NCBI RefSeq assembly: GCF_016616235.1 | Contig: NZ_CP067100.1 | Span: 5,639,001 to 5,703,000 of the forward strand | Source of the DNA: Bradyrhizobium diazoefficiens | GTDB lineage: Bacteria; Pseudomonadota; Alphaproteobacteria; Rhizobiales; Xanthobacteraceae | Reading direction: 5' to 3' | DNA length: 64,000 nucleotides | In this document: positions 63,564-64,000 of the stretch, one piece after another | Layout of the letters: every line of letters begins with the position of its first letter | Numbering within the stretch: position 1 is the stretch's first letter | Position numbers and translations under genes: made by a program | Notes under the pieces: model-generated | Told to the model about the DNA's origin: nothing | The model's input: the letters and a program-made list of their open reading frames with translations, nothing else | Database searches by the model: none

Positions 63564-64000
63564 TCACGAGCCGCTCTTCGGCAGGTAGTCGTTGGTGTAG
63601 AAGGCCTTCGGGTTCTCCTTGGCCTTGGCGTCGAGTCCGCCATATTCGACCATCAGATTGACGGAGTCCGTCATGTTCTGGTCGGTGACCTGGAACGGCC
63701 GCTTGCTCTTGGTCTCCGCGGTCCGGTAGAGCGGAATGGTCAGCTCAAAGCCCTGCGTCAGCGTGTCGATCTTGCCGCCCTTCGGGTTGGCATCGAGGAT
63801 CGACTGCGCCGCCGCCTTCGGCTCCTTCTCGGCGGCTTCGACCGCCTTTGTCGTCGCCGACATGAAGCGGCGGACGAGGTCGGCATTGGCCTTCACGTAG
63901 TCGGAGTTGGCGATGATGCCCGAGGAAACCATGTTGATGCCGTAGTCGGCGAACTTGATCGGATAGACGTCCTTGCCGGTGGCGTCCTTGATCTTCATGG
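63564..64000 (-). CDS. ABC transporter substrate-binding protein, NMT1/SsuA-like (partial)
   Basis: The frame is open to the right edge, so the N-terminus and signal peptide are missing. The 145 residues present are the C-terminal lobe of a NitT/TauT-type binding protein (PIKFADYGINMVSSGIIANSDYVKANADLVRRFMSATTKAVEAAEKEPKAA, LNPKGG-like segment). It lies upstream of the ATPase gene on the same strand, so the importer supplies the downstream catabolic genes. The ligand is unknown. Confidence 0.85.
   Translation of the reverse strand, partial: MKIKDATGKDVYPIKFADYGINMVSSGIIANSDYVKANADLVRRFMSATTKAVEAAEKEPKAAAQSILDANPKGGKIDTLTQGFELTIPLYRTAETKSKRPFQVTDQNMTDSVNLMVEYGGLDAKAKENPKAFYTNDYLPKSGS

Overview
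The window is a high-GC chromosomal segment that most resembles Bradyrhizobium (Alphaproteobacteria). The evidence is the repertoire (phasin, split class III-type PHA synthase, paaABCDE, many Dpp/Opp-type importers, CYP102 fusion) and several families of intergenic palindromic repeats that I recall as typical of Bradyrhizobium. I saw no rRNA, tRNA, CRISPR, transposase, integrase or phage gene. It reads as ordinary, densely packed metabolic chromosome.

Layout. (1) 1-5.5 kb: the end of an alpha/beta-hydrolase/OsmC fusion, a MocR-type regulator divergent from an EamA exporter, a YeeE/YedE sulfur transporter and a zinc-free quinone-oxidoreductase-like gene. (2) 5.5-12.0 kb, minus strand: the upper phenylacetate pathway, paaX-paaABCDE-paaI-paaK, in transcription order from 12.0 down to 5.5 kb. 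(3) 12.2-19.2 kb: an alpha/beta hydrolase, a DUF445 membrane protein, a phasin, then a translationally coupled phaE-like/phaC/GNAT trio, another hydrolase and a spermidine-synthase-like methyltransferase. (4) 19.2-26.2 kb, minus strand: a lipid cluster of a DUF6489-like small protein, an alpha/beta hydrolase, WS/DGAT wax ester synthase, epoxide hydrolase and a self-sufficient CYP102 P450-reductase. (5) 26.5-40.3 kb, plus strand: two complete Dpp/Opp-type ABC importers flanking a cytosolic gamma-glutamyltransferase-like protein and a DUF1028 protein, with a good sigma-54 promoter match in front. (6) 40.3-45.8 kb, minus strand: a RidA-like protein, then a histidine kinase, a single-domain response regulator and a response regulator fused to a class III nucleotide cyclase, coupled by 4-base overlaps. 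(7) 45.9-51.0 kb, minus strand: TetR-MFP-RND efflux operon with a perfect operator palindrome. (8) 51.1-57.6 kb: a two-subunit ThDP decarboxylase, a P450, ornithine aminotransferase, a large Spy/LTXXQ-like exported protein with a duplicated C-terminal domain, a small likely gene and a decayed duplicate fragment. (9) 57.6-64 kb, minus strand: a catabolic operon (NitT/TauT-type ABC importer, enolase-superfamily protein, Gfo/Idh/MocA oxidoreductase, DUF993 aldolase-like protein, TIM-barrel isomerase), with the importer running off the right edge.

Most of the regulatory interest is in the short gaps: a GabR-like operator set in front of the MocR gene, a TGC-rich palindrome over the phasin promoter, a dyad overlapping the paaA ribosome binding site, and long stem-loops inside the peptide-importer and efflux operons. 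The best candidates for an undescribed system are the dual-importer/GGT-like/DUF1028 cluster, the CYP102-epoxide hydrolase-WS/DGAT cluster and the DUF993 catabolic operon. Start codons were moved inward from the longest open frame wherever a ribosome binding site, a coupled overlap or family alignment favoured a later start.
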